Positions 1-11,589 of a stretch of 64,000 bases of DNA are shown in pieces. The notes beneath the pieces were generated by a model that saw only the letters and a program-made list of their open reading frames with translations, was not told where the DNA came from and made no database searches. The DNA is from Sorghum bicolor (Eukaryota > Streptophyta > Magnoliopsida > Poales > Poaceae): positions 14,810,501 to 14,874,500 of the forward strand of contig NC_012870.2 of NCBI RefSeq assembly GCF_000003195.3. Reading direction: 5' to 3'. The stretch's first letter is position 1. Each line of letters starts with the position of its first letter. The translations under genes and the position numbers were made by a program.

Positions 1-83
1 CAAACTGTACAATGGTTGAGCAGTTCACTGAACATGGCTTTAATCTGAATTTTCAGAAGCAATACGAAAAATGAAGCTTACAT

Positions 84-3000
84 TCAATTCTTTTTGAATC
101 GTCTCTTTGACACGGCATCAGTCAATTGTGCCCTCGAAATAAAATTTGGTGTGCCATTTCCTTCTTTGTTTTGTGATTGATTTCGGTTAAGACTGGCTCT
201 AGTGGTGCGCACAGTGCTACCCACACCTGTTGAAGCTATGAGTTGCACTTTCTGGTTTACCTGTAGGTTATTTTGCAACTCAATAAATTATATGAAAAAT
301 ATTAGGACTCATACGGTGCAATAATTCATGATGGCCATAAACAATTTTTAATGTGAAATAACCTGATCTAATGTTGCTTCATCCTCAAGTGTTGTTTCTT
401 CTCTTTGACTCAAGTCTGGTTCTTGAGCAATTGAGGATGTTGTGTTAGCAGTTGTTTCGTCAGCTGTTGTTTCGATTGCACCTTGATTAACCTGCAGTTA
501 AAATTTATTATAACTACTTAGCTCCCATAGACAAGAACTTAATTGATTAATCTTCTTATGTATAGTGAATCCCAACTCCTAGGTAGCCAACCGAGGCCTA
601 TTTCTAGGCATCAGTTATTAGGAAGATGGCTGCACATTGCCATGACCTGCTGGTGACCATCAAAGTTGCAATCTATTGAATCAAAATTTCAAAGTGTAAG
701 ACATATCCAAGATTTTCAGTACTAATGCATCTATTAACACAAAATTGGAATAAGACACTTAATTGAACATTTCATTGGCATATGGAAATGCAAGATGGAG
801 TACGCCATATATAATTTGTTATTTACATGCAATCAGCTGTATTTGATCATCACAATTGTACAAAACACCAAGATCATGTCCGTGCATTGCAATGGGAACA
901 AAACACAAAGGACCCATAATATTTGAATTTTGAATTTGTTGTATACCACTAACAAAAATGATAGACAAGTCGTCAATCTAGATGTTCAACAATGTTTCTT
1001 CAGACATTATTGAGTGATAGATGCTTAACAGTTAAATGGCATCGGGGAGTGGGGGGGAACAAGTTATATGAACCATTGTGATAGGCGTCTTTCAAATTAA
1101 AAAGTGGCACATACCACATATAGAAACTTGAGAGCACAAATGGTAAAATACAGCAAGAAAGCTCACATATCATGAGCTTCTCTTGCTCCTTAAACTTTTA
1201 TTAAATGCTTATAGAGTCTGAATACTGTAGCACAAATACTAAAATTAACTTAGACATCTATAGAAACTGAAATTGCTTTCAAACTACCAAATCCTTGATA
1301 TACATGATAATCTTTGATGGGTGAGCACATGATCATATGCCATGAGGAAACCAACAGTTACAGCCTACAGCAAACATAGATATTTTGTAGAATATCCAGC
1401 ATATAGATCAGTCGCAATCTAGCTAGTGTAGAAATTGTAAAGTTCAGTGAGAGATGTAGAGGCACCTACTAAGTTCAATGACCAAAGGGGTGTTGCAATA
1501 TTATTAAAATTAATAGATGATGCTAACTCTAAAGTCTGATTTATCTGCCTGTAAAAGATTGATATTCATTAGCCACCAGCATAGCTTTCCTAATTCAGAA
1601 ACTAGTTACATGGAGAAGGGATGAATCTGAGGGAGTGAGGCCAATGAGGTGAATGGTGTTGGCAAAGTAAAAAATGCAACCTGTATTTGTAAAGATAAGA
1701 ATAGAAATAGGGAAAACAGCAATAGTTGGTCCTTTCTCTCAGGGATCAATTTTGCTCCCAAATAATACACTATCCCATCAATCTAATTAAAAGGTGGTTT
1801 TAGCAGACCAACTTCTAGTAGATAATTAATTTGCTCAGTTTAGAATTTTCTGTTTGTTGTGTGAAAGACCACTTAAATGCATGGGGTGAATTTGAGCATT
1901 GATGATATAGTGGCAACCTAGAATTTTGAGGCTCCCATAGCAATGCACAAATGCTAGTACAGCAAAAAAAAACTATTCCTATGACAAACATACTGACTAG
2001 ATAAATATGCAAGTTCAAATCTTGCAATACTATTACCTGTGGTGATGCTCCTTGCATTTGTGCTGTTAGCATTGACATAAACTCTTTCCTAAGTTCTTCT
2101 TTATCAGCCTCCCTTGCTTTTTGTAATTCTTCCATCTGACGCCTATGTTCTTCCTTCTCGGCTTCCCTTTCAGCAACTTGGCTTTGGAGTTGTTCTTGTA
2201 CCTTCTCTAGCGTAGCCTTCAGCTCTTCATTTTCAATATGGGACTCTGTTTCAAAACGGGCCAGGTCCTTGAAATGTTCAGTCATTAGCTACTTTCTACT
2301 TGGATACCTTGCCAAATAGCCATTGCCATGAACCTTGGATGATTTGCATCTAGTAGTTTGCTTGTATGCTGTCTGGAAAATAAGGTTTCTCTCTATTGAG
2401 GGAATAAAGTTTTCTGGTGACTCTGTTTCCTTCTCTTTAATTTTGCTCGAAGCAATTTCCTAACACATAGAAGTCATTTGAAAGTGTTAAAACTAAAATT
2501 GGAATGGAAGAGCAATACTATGAATCATTTATTAAGGTTTGGAGAACATGTTAGAATACGCACATAGACAGCCTTAGATGCATCATTTGTCCACCGCCCT
2601 CCCTTACTATGAGTTTTTGCCCAAAGAGTCAAATCATTTGGCTCTTCACCAGTTTGTGGATCTCTCTAATTTTGGTTAGATTCAAATAAATAAATATTTC
2701 ATCAAGTAAGAAAACATTGACATGCATGTGCTTCTCAATTCATTACCAGTTCATAGCTGCACTGAGAAAGAGGCTTTGATCCCATCATATGTTGTGTTTG
2801 TTGCAGTCCACGGTTTTGAGAATTTTTTTGCTAATTTTCTGCATATTGTGTTTGTATTAAAAAAATAGTGCTCTGAAGAAAATATTTATCTCTTTATGTG
2901 CAGTTGGCATCAAAAAAGTAAATTGCATCAAACCTGGAATTGCTCAGTGCCAAAATACAACACTAGATAGTGCCATTCAACAATGTGCAAATCTTCAGGC

Positions 3001-5147
3001 TTATGTCTCATTCTCTCATCATAACTATCATATGCCCTATATGTGGCACTGAACGTCGATCGCCATCCTTTGTAACGCTCATTAGCGATGCTCCATATAA
3101 TTTTCTTTTTATCCTCAGTCTCCTCAAGGTCCCACCTTTCCTGTTCAAAAGAAAATACACAAACCGGGTAAATTCTTACACCATTTCACAATTAAGATTG
3201 GTACACACCCAAAAACATGTGAAGCTTACCATTATTTCAGATGCTATCTGTTCTTTAACTTCATCCTCGATATCTTTCCACTTTCTCACTCCAATAAGTG
3301 GAGCATGTTTCCTTGTATATACTACGACTTCGTCAACAAAAGACCGTTGGTTACCACCTACAGGTCCTTCTAATCTACTTGAGAATTCAATATTCAATTT
3401 CGTAGTGCCATGCTTAAATCTTTTGTTAGATACAGCTAAACCTTTAAGGGGGCCACGTCCTTTAAACTTCCTCTTTTCATTGCTTACTTGTCCTTCAAAA
3501 CGACATAAAATGGCATAGAATAATAAATGTTCCCATTAATGTTGTGGAATAAAATTAAACCTTATTATTATAATTTTTTTTAAAATGTCTTACCAGGATT
3601 GACCTGTTTTTTTATACGACGAGCATGTGCTGGCCAGTGTGTTGGTGGTGTTGGATTGCTGGCTTCACTTGACTGAGTACTAGGGTTCTCTGCATATGCC
3701 TCTGCCAACAATAGAGCATAAGTTAAATTTAGTATTTGAAGAATTGTTAAATTGACAGACAACTTGAAGAACCTATGTCATCAAATTTTCCTTCGAGGCG
3801 TAACCATTCACTGTATGTTTTGACTGTATCTTCTCTGAACATATCCTTATATTCTGGAACCATGCTTATATTATTGAACTGTCTACCGATGAACTAAGAT
3901 GCAGTTAATAACACGAGTGCAGCAACTTAACTTACCACGGCCTACACCTTCTGCATGCAGTTTTGCAAGCCAGTCCTTGTATTCATCAATTGGCTCATTT
4001 ATGAAATCTTCATAAAATGCTGTACCCGGAGGTAGTTTGATGGGCGTTATGGTTACATTTTGCTCAGTTATTTTATCCCTGCTCAGTACTAATCTGACTT
4101 CTCTCTCCTCACCGTTCATTGTTATCATTCCATCTGCATCTAGTTCATCATCAATTTCAATCATTTTTGCTACACCATTACCACGACGTTCCTTATAGTA
4201 TAAGAAGTCCCTCACAGAGTACCCAAAACGTGATTTCATTGTTAACAAGTTTCCAAACGTGAGATCTTTTCTATCTATTTCAACTTCAGCAAATTCCTGC
4301 TCAGGTGTTGCTCCTACGAGCTGAAAATATAGAATCCAAGATTATGTTTCTTCTGACACCGTAGCATTTTCCCTGACGACCACATTCATACTTACTTGGA
4401 TCAGTGGCAGAGGACAGAATATATTTGAGGTATGGCTAGCTGATAGCATAAAATGAGCTTTCTAAACTAAGTATTAGTAAAGAACAAACAAGAATTAATT
4501 AATCTTGGTTGAAGAAAGAATAATTAAATAATAAACTACTAAACAAAGCAACAGGATAACAGCTAGCAATTTGCAGCGGCATACACACGACAGAAATTGA
4601 ATGGATAATTATAACATGATAATATATTTGAACCATTAGTTTTCAAGAAAAATGCTTCTAAATCTTAGTGTTAAGAATACTACCATGTTAAGAATTTGCA
4701 GAGGCATATCTACAAGTAACAGTACACGGCAGAAATTTGCAGAGACATACACGGCCAGCAATAGAAATTTGCAGAGGCACGCACGGCTAGCAACAGAATA
4801 ATCCAGGATCATTAAAGCATGAGCGTCGCTACTTACTGATGTGAGTCCGGTCTGATGATTTGAGATCCGATACGACGTTGCCTCACGGGATGTTCCTTGA
4901 CGGGTTCTTGACTGCCGTCCTCTCTCTCGTGGTCGGACAAAGCAGGGGTCGACGTCCTACTCGCGCCGCCGAAAAGCACCGTCGTGGCCCCGCGTCTCAT
5001 CGTCGTGGGCGCTGGCGGCTGCCTCGTGGACGCTGGTGGCTGCCTCATGAGCGCTGGCGATGGTGTCGTGTACACTGGGGTCGTTGTCGTCGACGCAGGT
5101 TGCCGATCGATCTCCATTGTCGCCGTAGCCGCCGGGGAGGTCTCCAT
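84..5147 (-). pseudogene. CACTA TnpA-like protein gene (Ptta/En/Spm family), broken
   Basis: Multi-exon second gene of the CACTA element, whose relatives are thought to bind subterminal repeats. Recognisable pieces, 5' to 3': a Pro/Thr-rich N-terminus (5147-4837); an exon with EDFINEPIDEYKDWLAKLH (4320-3936); one with YKDMFREDTVKTYSEW (about 3864-3770); a basic linker (about 3715-3592); the core exon with GPVGGN and WKDIEDEVKEQI (about 3508-3230); an exon with ERWDLEE and NERYKGWRSTFS (3140-2934); NDLTLWAKTHSKGGRW (about 2668-2570); a coiled coil rich in EKEE/EELQKA (2280-2036); and tail exons ending at a stop at 84. It looks dead: an in-frame TAG (2289-2291) precedes the coiled coil, a 7-base A run (plus strand T at 2823-2829) breaks the frame, and some exon junctions do not keep phase. 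Exon limits are approximate. Confidence 0.7.
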
Positions 5148-5752
5148 CTACTATCCTTTGATGAAAGCCTAGCTGGCGGCTGCCTTTCTGATCGCAATAG
5201 TGATTAGATTAAGTGTGGGTATTTATTTGGGAAGACGAGGGGGCAGGCTCCGTGGTGTAGGGCAGCAAAAACGTTTCGGAAAGAAGGCGGCGTATTTGGC
5301 GCTCTATATTGTTTTCGCTCTTGGATTTGGAGGGAGGCGAGACAGATATGCTAAGGAGGCCAGGTTGGGCAGATTTTTTGGGCTCGATGAGAGGAGGCTT
5401 TGGAATTTCTAAATAAATTTGAACTACATGCATTCCTCTCCTCCAGTCGGCGGCATATATATACATATATACGTCCTTCTTTATGTGTGTGAGGAGTCTA
5501 CGAACATGTATATGTTTATGGGTTTTTTACATATAGGAGATAAATGCACGTAATAAACGATTCAAAGTTTATTTTCCTTTTTTGTGTAAACGATTTAAAG
5601 TTATTCATGCTCAAAAAATTTAAAGTTTATTTTCTTTTTTGAAGTAACGAGGAATCTTGATTTATGAGGAGTCTTACATCTTAGTACATGTAAGATTTTA
5701 AATAATGAAGGGATCATATAGCATGACATCGAGATCGAATGACTACTAATAT
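5148..5752. other. Leader and promoter side of the CACTA TnpA-like gene
   Basis: About 600 bp upstream of the TnpA-like start, on the minus strand side. It includes a GC-richer stretch to about 5410, short TA-rich runs near 5455-5470 and an AT-rich stretch. I see no gene or recognisable promoter box in it. Confidence 0.3.
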
Positions 5753-5949
5753 TAGGGATGAAAACGGATCGGACGATTGGATAAGATAAGATTGGATGTC
5801 GACATCATATATATACGATTTAAGAATTTGGATACGGATACGGTATCGGATGTTGGATATTCGGACTCGGATACGAACAGATCTGAACCTCTCTAAACGA
5901 ATTTAATCTCGAATACGGTCGGAAAATATCCATACCGTTTTCATCCCTA
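5753..5949. mobile_element. Ac/Ds-like hAT MITE
   Basis: A 197-bp element with perfect 15-bp terminal inverted repeats, TAGGGATGAAAACGG at 5753-5767 and its reverse complement at 5935-5949. The ends resemble the Ac terminus (CAGGGATGAAA). The flanking 8-mers ACTAATAT (5745-5752) and GCTATTAT (5950-5957) match at 6 of 8 positions, a decayed hAT-type target duplication. The interior is rich in GGATAC/GGAT words and has no coding potential. It sits inside the CACTA element, so it is younger than that insertion. Confidence 0.75.
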
Positions 5950-6369
5950 GCTATTATAGAGCATGGCCCTCTTAGAAAAAAACTCGCTCTTTTATAGTGT
6001 GATTTTTTTGTTTCTATAAGCGTTTAAATTTCTCTACTAAATCTTTCTCTCTTGCACTTCTCTCACATGGATCCTTGTATTTCCTCCTATTCTTTTCTCG
6101 CTCTCTTCTTCTTCGTAGGCTCACAAAACACAACTCGCCGATAAGGGCGAGCGGCCAATCCCGGCCGAAAGGGCCACGCGGGTGGCAAGGGGTGGCGCAG
6201 AGGCATGCCAATGACGGCTAGGTTCGGCGCTAGAACTCACGGCTCCAAGTAAGCCTGGGCATTTGGTTCTTTGGTTCGGTTCGGTTCTTCGCAAATCATG
6301 GAATCGAGTAAAATCGGTTTCGGCCATGTTTCGCAAACCAGTTCTTCAGCCTTGGCGCTAAGCTTGGAT
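5950..6369. other. Unassigned sequence replacing the Tnp2 C-terminus
   Basis: Tnp2 similarity stops near 6380-6420 on the minus strand. The sequence from here to the hAT MITE shows no transposase similarity. It includes a GGTTCGGTTCGGTTC run near 6273-6287 and short GC-rich stretches. It is probably another insertion or a deletion junction inside the CACTA element. No gene is visible. Confidence 0.3.
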
Positions 6370-8927
6370 TCAAAAACCACGACCAAGTTTTCCTACCCAA
6401 GCCTGCTCTCTCACAAACATAAATGCAGCACTTTCATGACGATCAGCTTGATTCAATTTGGTGTCAACATCATCCAAGAAATGAGCGCAAAAAGTCAGGC
6501 ACTCCTCGGAGATATATCCCTCGGCTATCGAACCTTCAGGATGTGCTTTGTTCCTCACATAGCCTTTTAGTGTACGTAAATATCTCTCAACTGGATACAT
6601 CCATCTATAGCATACAGGACCTCCTAGTTTGGCCTCTTCAGCTAGATGGACCGGCAAATGCATCATAATGTCAAAAAATGCAGGTGGGAATACCATCTCA
6701 AGGCGACAAAGAGTCTCTCTGATTGAAATGCTAAGCTTATCAAGATCTGCCTCTATTAGCTCCTTTGAACAAATTGCATTGAAGAACCTACTAAGATCAA
6801 TCAATGGGATCACAACATCTTGTGGTAGAATACTGCGTACAATTAAAGGTAACAGCTTCTGTAAAATAACATGATAGTCATGGGTTTTAAGTCCAGCAAC
6901 CTTACAAGCTTTGATGTCAACACATCTCTTTATATTAGAGGCAAACCCATCAGGCATCTTCACTCCTTCTAGAAATCTGCATAAAATTTTCTTCTCATCC
7001 TTAGATAATGTGTACAATGCTGGTGGCATAGTATATTTATTATTCTCCATCACAAGATGTTGATCCTTCCTCATACCAAGATGTTGCATGTCAAGCCGGG
7101 CCTTCTCACTGTCCTTACATTTACCATCAATTTCTAGCAAAGTACCCAGAATGCTCTCACAAATGTTCTTCTCAATGTGCATCACATCCAAATTATGTCG
7201 TATTAGCAGTGAGTCCCAATAAGGCAATTCAAAGAAAATACTTTGCTTCCTCCAATTGTGCCATCTATTTTCTTCTTCACGTTGTTTCCTCTTTCTTGTC
7301 GTTTTCCCAAAACTCACTTGCTCAAAGCATTGAAATTGTTCCCTCACTTGTTTACCTGTCAAAGGTTCAGGAGCCTCCCTCATTTCTACTTTGTTATTAA
7401 AGCTGATTTTATTCTTGCGCCACCTATGTATGGACAGTGAACTCATTAATTATTTAGAAATTGAAGAGAAAACAAAAAAATAATTCCGCAAATGAAATCT
7501 TACCTATGTTTCGATGGCAAAAAGCGGCGATGTCCCATGTAGCAATGCTTCGACCCATATTTCAGCCACAAGAAGTCTGTATCCTTGTTGCAATATGGAC
7601 ATGCAAACTTCCCTTTGGTGCTCCAGCCAGATAACATTGCATATGCCGGAAAATCATTGATTGTCCAAAGTAGAAGAGCATGTAGATTGAAATTCTTCTT
7701 TTCCTTTGCATCATATGTGCTGACACCATCTTTCCACAACTCCTTTAGCTCATCGATGAGGGGACCGAAGTATACATCAATATTGTTTCCAGGAGATTTT
7801 GGTCCTGGAACCAATATCGACATCATCCAATAAGATTGTTTCATACACAACCAAGGCGGCAAATTATAAGGGATTATGATCACAGGCCAGGTGGTATATG
7901 TTGTACTTATCATCCCAAATGGATTGAATCCATCAGATGCTAGAGCTAGCCTAACATTACGAGGATCCTTTGAAAACCACTTGTACGTGTCATCCACGTG
8001 CTTCCATGCCGGGGAGTCTGCAGGGTGACGCATTCTACCATCACGGGCCAATCCTTCCTTGTGCCATCTCATATCCAATGATGTGCTCTCCCTCATATAC
8101 AATCTCTGCAGCCGAGGTATTAGTGGGAAATACCGTAGGATCTTACGTGGAACACGCTTCTTTAGTGTACCATCAGTGTCACTAGTATCATCACCCTTTG
8201 CAGCACCTTCATCCTTCCACCTAGACTCACCGCATGTTGGACACTTATCTAGTTTTTCATTTTCCTTCCAAAATAATACACAATCATTCTCACAAGCGTG
8301 TATCTTTTCATAGTCTAGACCCAGCTCTTGAACAACCCTCTGCACTTTCTCCAATGTGTTTGGGACACAGTGGCCTTCAGGTAGCACAACTGAGAATAAA
8401 TTTAGTATGCTCCTCAAGGCAGTGTTACTAATACCATGCATGCACTTAATCTGAAACAATCTCACAATAAAAGAAACCTTGGTAGCCTCCTTGCAACCTG
8501 GATACAATTCTTGTCTTGCCTCCTCTAATAATTTATAGAACTTCTTGGCACGCTCATTTGGCTCTTCATCTGGACCTTGGATAATGTTTCCATGTATAGT
8601 AGCCCTGATAAGTGTTCCAACCAGCTCAGTGCCAGGATCAACGTCATGTCCTTCATCATCTTCTACTGATCCTTCAAGATTAGATGGGCTGCCTTCATCA
8701 CTTGGATGTTCGCCTTCTGAGATGAAACTTTCATCAAAGCGATTATCGAGAACATGTCGGTGAACCTCACGTCGTGTCTTCCAAACCATGCATCGACATT
8801 TAGCACACGGACACTTAGCAGTTGATGTGCCATCAAATGTGATACGAATATATTTCTGGAATTTGTCCTGCCAAATAGGGTTAGACCTATCCATGCGCAT
8901 CCAACTCCTATCATCATGCCGTGACAT
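6370..8927 (-). pseudogene. CACTA Tnp2-type transposase, C-terminally truncated
   Basis: Transposase of the CACTA element (Transposase_21/Tnp2 family), which cuts and rejoins element ends in the nucleus. I place the start at 8927 (MSRHDDRSWM) because the longer open frame upstream is encoded by a TA-repeat tandem duplication. Exon 1 is 7504-8927 and exon 2 starts at 7423; the splice (CATAG/gtaag, atag/GTGG) keeps phase and joins SKHR to WRKNK. Visible landmarks are a transposase-associated N-terminus with CPCAKCRC, the core with KCPTCGESRW, DSPAWKHVD, ASDGFNPFG and ACPYCN, and a DUF4218-type C-terminal part with HNLDVMHIEKNI, MMHLPVHLA and WMYPVERYL. Reading then ends in unrelated residues at 6370. 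Full-length relatives continue well beyond DUF4218, so this copy is truncated. Confidence 0.85.
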
Positions 8928-8978
8928 TTTATTATGCTCCAAATAAATTTCTGCACAAAAATTTGGATATACATAAGT

Positions 8979-9202
8979 AAAATCACAAAATACTGGCAAG
9001 AAGTATATATATATAAGTAAATATACGTAAGTAAATTTCTGCACAAAAATAATATGTGTATCGAATGTAATGACAAGAAGTATATATATATATATATATA
9101 TATAAAATCACAAAATACTGGCAAGAAGTATATATATAAGTAAATATACGTAAGTAAATTTCTGCACAAAAATAATATGTGTATCGAATGTAATGACAAG
9201 AA

Positions 9203-9251
<49 letters not shown>
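8979..9251. repeat. Tandem duplication with (TA)n tracts upstream of Tnp2
   Basis: Two direct copies of a roughly 125-bp unit (8979-9103 and 9104-about 9243). Both contain ATCACAAAATACTGGCAAG, TAAATATACGTAAG and GTGTATCGAATGTAATG. Each ends in a TA microsatellite, the second much longer (about 9203-9251). A partial third unit precedes at 8945-8978. The duplication abuts the Tnp2 start codon. Confidence 0.8.
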
Positions 9252-9252
<1 letters not shown>

Positions 9253-9421
9253 TGGCAGCAATCAAATCATCAAGATGATGAAGATGGAGAAAGGTGTGCA
9301 AACAACACACTGCAGGCACGCTGCCTCTCGCTGATCACTTTGCGTCGCCTCCGATCCTTTACACAAATCAATTGAATGGATTACGAGCCAGCTAGCAGCG
9401 GCCATGTATATGATCGACTTA

Positions 9422-9627
9422 TTAAGGCCATGATCAACTTAATTAACATGATCTTTCACCAAAAAACCATAATTTAAGGCCATGATCAACTTAATTAACA
9501 TGATCTTGTGCAAAAAAATATTAATTAACATGATCAAATTAGCAGTGCCCTAGCTAGCAGCATGATCAACTTAGCAGCACCCTACCAGCATGCAGCCACC
9601 GGCCATGATCAACTTAATTAATATGAT
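9422..9627. repeat. Short direct repeats of a GGCCATGATCAACTTAATTAA word
   Basis: Near-identical 33-bp copies lie at 9422-9454 and 9474-9506, and a partial copy at about 9600-9627. Shorter CATGATCAACTTA pieces lie between them. They fall in the 5' leader or subterminal region of the CACTA element and may be internal repeats of it. Confidence 0.55.
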
Positions 9628-10199
9628 GCATGTGCCCTAGAAAACGTTGTTGCCATATGCATGTACGTACTCACCCTGCGCACCACATGGCTTCAAGATA
9701 AAAGAATTACACTTACTAGATCAATTTGTGTACATACACAATTCACAACAGATTATAACTAAATAAATTAGGGTCTGGGCACCAGGAAGTTTACCAGGCG
9801 ATCACGTTGCCTTGGCGATGTTCTGATCTGCGGCTGCGATTGGGGCTGGACTACTCTCTGTCTCAAGACTGAAGCCAAGGAGACCGACAAAGTCGTGAAC
9901 GGCGTCGGCGGCGCTATTGGCGTATTGCCGCTTAGGATAGAAGGCTCAAGCGACGGACATGAAACCAACTAGAATTGTTATGTGGACTCTCTTTAGGCAG
10001 GGCCCCACGCCCTAAGTATGTAACACCCGGTAGTATTAGTATTTGGACCAATATTGAATCGTTGCTGGTCTCTAATTCCAATTCTTGGCTTTTCTGAGAA
10101 GGATCGAGCCCACATTAAAAAAAGAGAAAAAAAAATGCTAGCATACGCCAAGAAGGCACACGTACATGCAAACACATGACTCGACTCCGCGAGTCCAGA
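9628..10199. other. CACTA 5' leader region, nothing coding
   Basis: Between the short repeats and the next MITE lies a mixed stretch including a GC-richer part (9780-9970). No supported gene, RNA or element boundary is seen. Confidence 0.3.
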
Positions 10200-10438
10200 G
10201 CCTTGTTTACTTTCAAAAAATTTTGCAATTTTTTTCAAAATTCTCAGCACATCGAATTTTACGGCACATGTATGAAGCATTAAATATAGATAGAAAAATA
10301 TCTAATTGCACAGTTTGCTTATAATTTACGAGACGAATCTTTTGAACCCACTTAGTAATGATTGGACAATATTTGTCAAATACAAATAAAAATGTTACAA
10401 TATTTATTTTGCAAAAAAAAATTGCAACTAAACAAGGC
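10200..10438. mobile_element. Tourist-like MITE (GCCTTGTTTA ends), decayed
   Basis: Bounded by GCCTTGTTTACTTTC at the left and its partial inverse, CAACTAAACAAGGC, at the right. The interior (AGACGAATCTTTTGA, GACAATATTTGTCAAATAC) is the inverse of the better preserved copies at 16908-17150 and 52841-53065. The target duplication is not clear here. Confidence 0.65.
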
Positions 10439-11009
10439 TGTCCGCGGCGGTAACACGGGTTGGCGGCGGACGCGAGTCGTGCGAGCGCGCCGCGTGGCAC
10501 ACGGTTGCTGCACGATGGGCGAGACGAGATCACGATGCAAAAGGGTTGCAGTCTCCACGACTCGCCGACTCCGCCTGACCCTAACGAGCGACGACCAGTC
10601 AATGATCGACGATGAGCCACACTATAAAGGGCCCCGGATATTTGTTTCGCCCCAGGCCTCAAAAACTCAAGGCCGACGCTGCTCACATATATTATTGTAT
10701 AAATTCAAACTAGGCCAGCCCCAAGCTCTGCCTTTGGGTGGGCTATGCTGTCTCCCAGGAAGCTCAACATGAAAAACAGCCCATAGTACTGCCATGCCGC
10801 GCCTAGGACAAAGGCTAGTTCCGTGGCCCTAAGAGACATGGCTCAGGAGGCACGACGTGTCATGCCAACCCGACCCATTCGGCCCGTGTCGACCAACCAT
10901 AGTCCGTTGGCCATCTATGCCTAGTGCTGGCTCCGCCTATGAGTTGGCAAGGGAGGCGTGACAATAGTAACGGCCAATTGATGGCTATTCATACGCTTAG
11001 GCCCTTTTG
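10439..11009. other. GC-rich unassigned stretch in the CACTA 5' region
   Basis: A GC-rich segment with many GGCC and GTGCC words and open frames on both strands that look like composition artefacts. I recognise no protein or element boundary. Confidence 0.3.
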
Positions 11010-11579
11010 CTATACATAGTGCCATAGATGGCCATCGGACCGTACCGGCCCGGCTCGGCATGTCGTGTCGTGTCATGCCTGCATCGTGCCACGCCATGCT
11101 GTCGTGCTATCGTGTCGTGCCATCACCGTGCCTCGTGCCAGGGATACGAGCCAAGGCACGGTCCGTGGGCCGTCGGGACGGCCCAAAGGCACGACGGGCC
11201 ATCGGGCCAAGCTCATGCCAGATGCTGCAGCAGGCTAGTAGGATGTTTGCATAGGCTAGTAGTAGGCCAGCAGGTCTATATTTTCTTTTTATTTTTTAAA
11301 TTAGCAGGCTACATTTCTTACCAGGCCACTCAAGATGGTTTTAGATGGGCTAGTAGGTCTATATTTTTTTGAGAATTAGCAGATTACATTTTTAATGGGC
11401 CATTAAGCACCGGGCCGTCGGGCCGTGCCTGAGCCATGCCACGGGCCACGGTGGCGGCCCAGGCACGGCCTAGTTCCTCGGGCCATGCCGGCCTAGGCTC
11501 GGTAGCTGTCGAGCCGGGCCAAAATGCCGGGCCGCGAGCTAGGCCAACAGGCCATGTGCTACACGGCCAACTATACATA
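11010..11579. repeat. GC-rich GTGCC/GGGCC tract, possible TIR element
   Basis: A tract dominated by imperfect GTCGTGCC, CATGCC and CGGGCC words. Its edges, TATACATAGTGCCATAG (from about 11003) and the inverse of CACGGCCAACTATACATA (to about 11579), are loosely inverted, suggesting a decayed non-autonomous DNA element. No target duplication is obvious and the open frames through it are composition artefacts. Confidence 0.35.
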
Positions 11580-11589
11580 AAGCCCACAA

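Noticed and set aside
4860..5412. Plus-strand open frames rich in Arg and Gly near 4.9-5.4 kb
   Set aside because: Antisense to the Pro/Thr-rich first exon of the TnpA-like gene and its leader; no recognisable domain.
8983..9319. Tyr/Ile-rich open frames through the TA repeats
   Set aside because: Low-complexity translation of a tandem TA-rich duplication, not protein-like.
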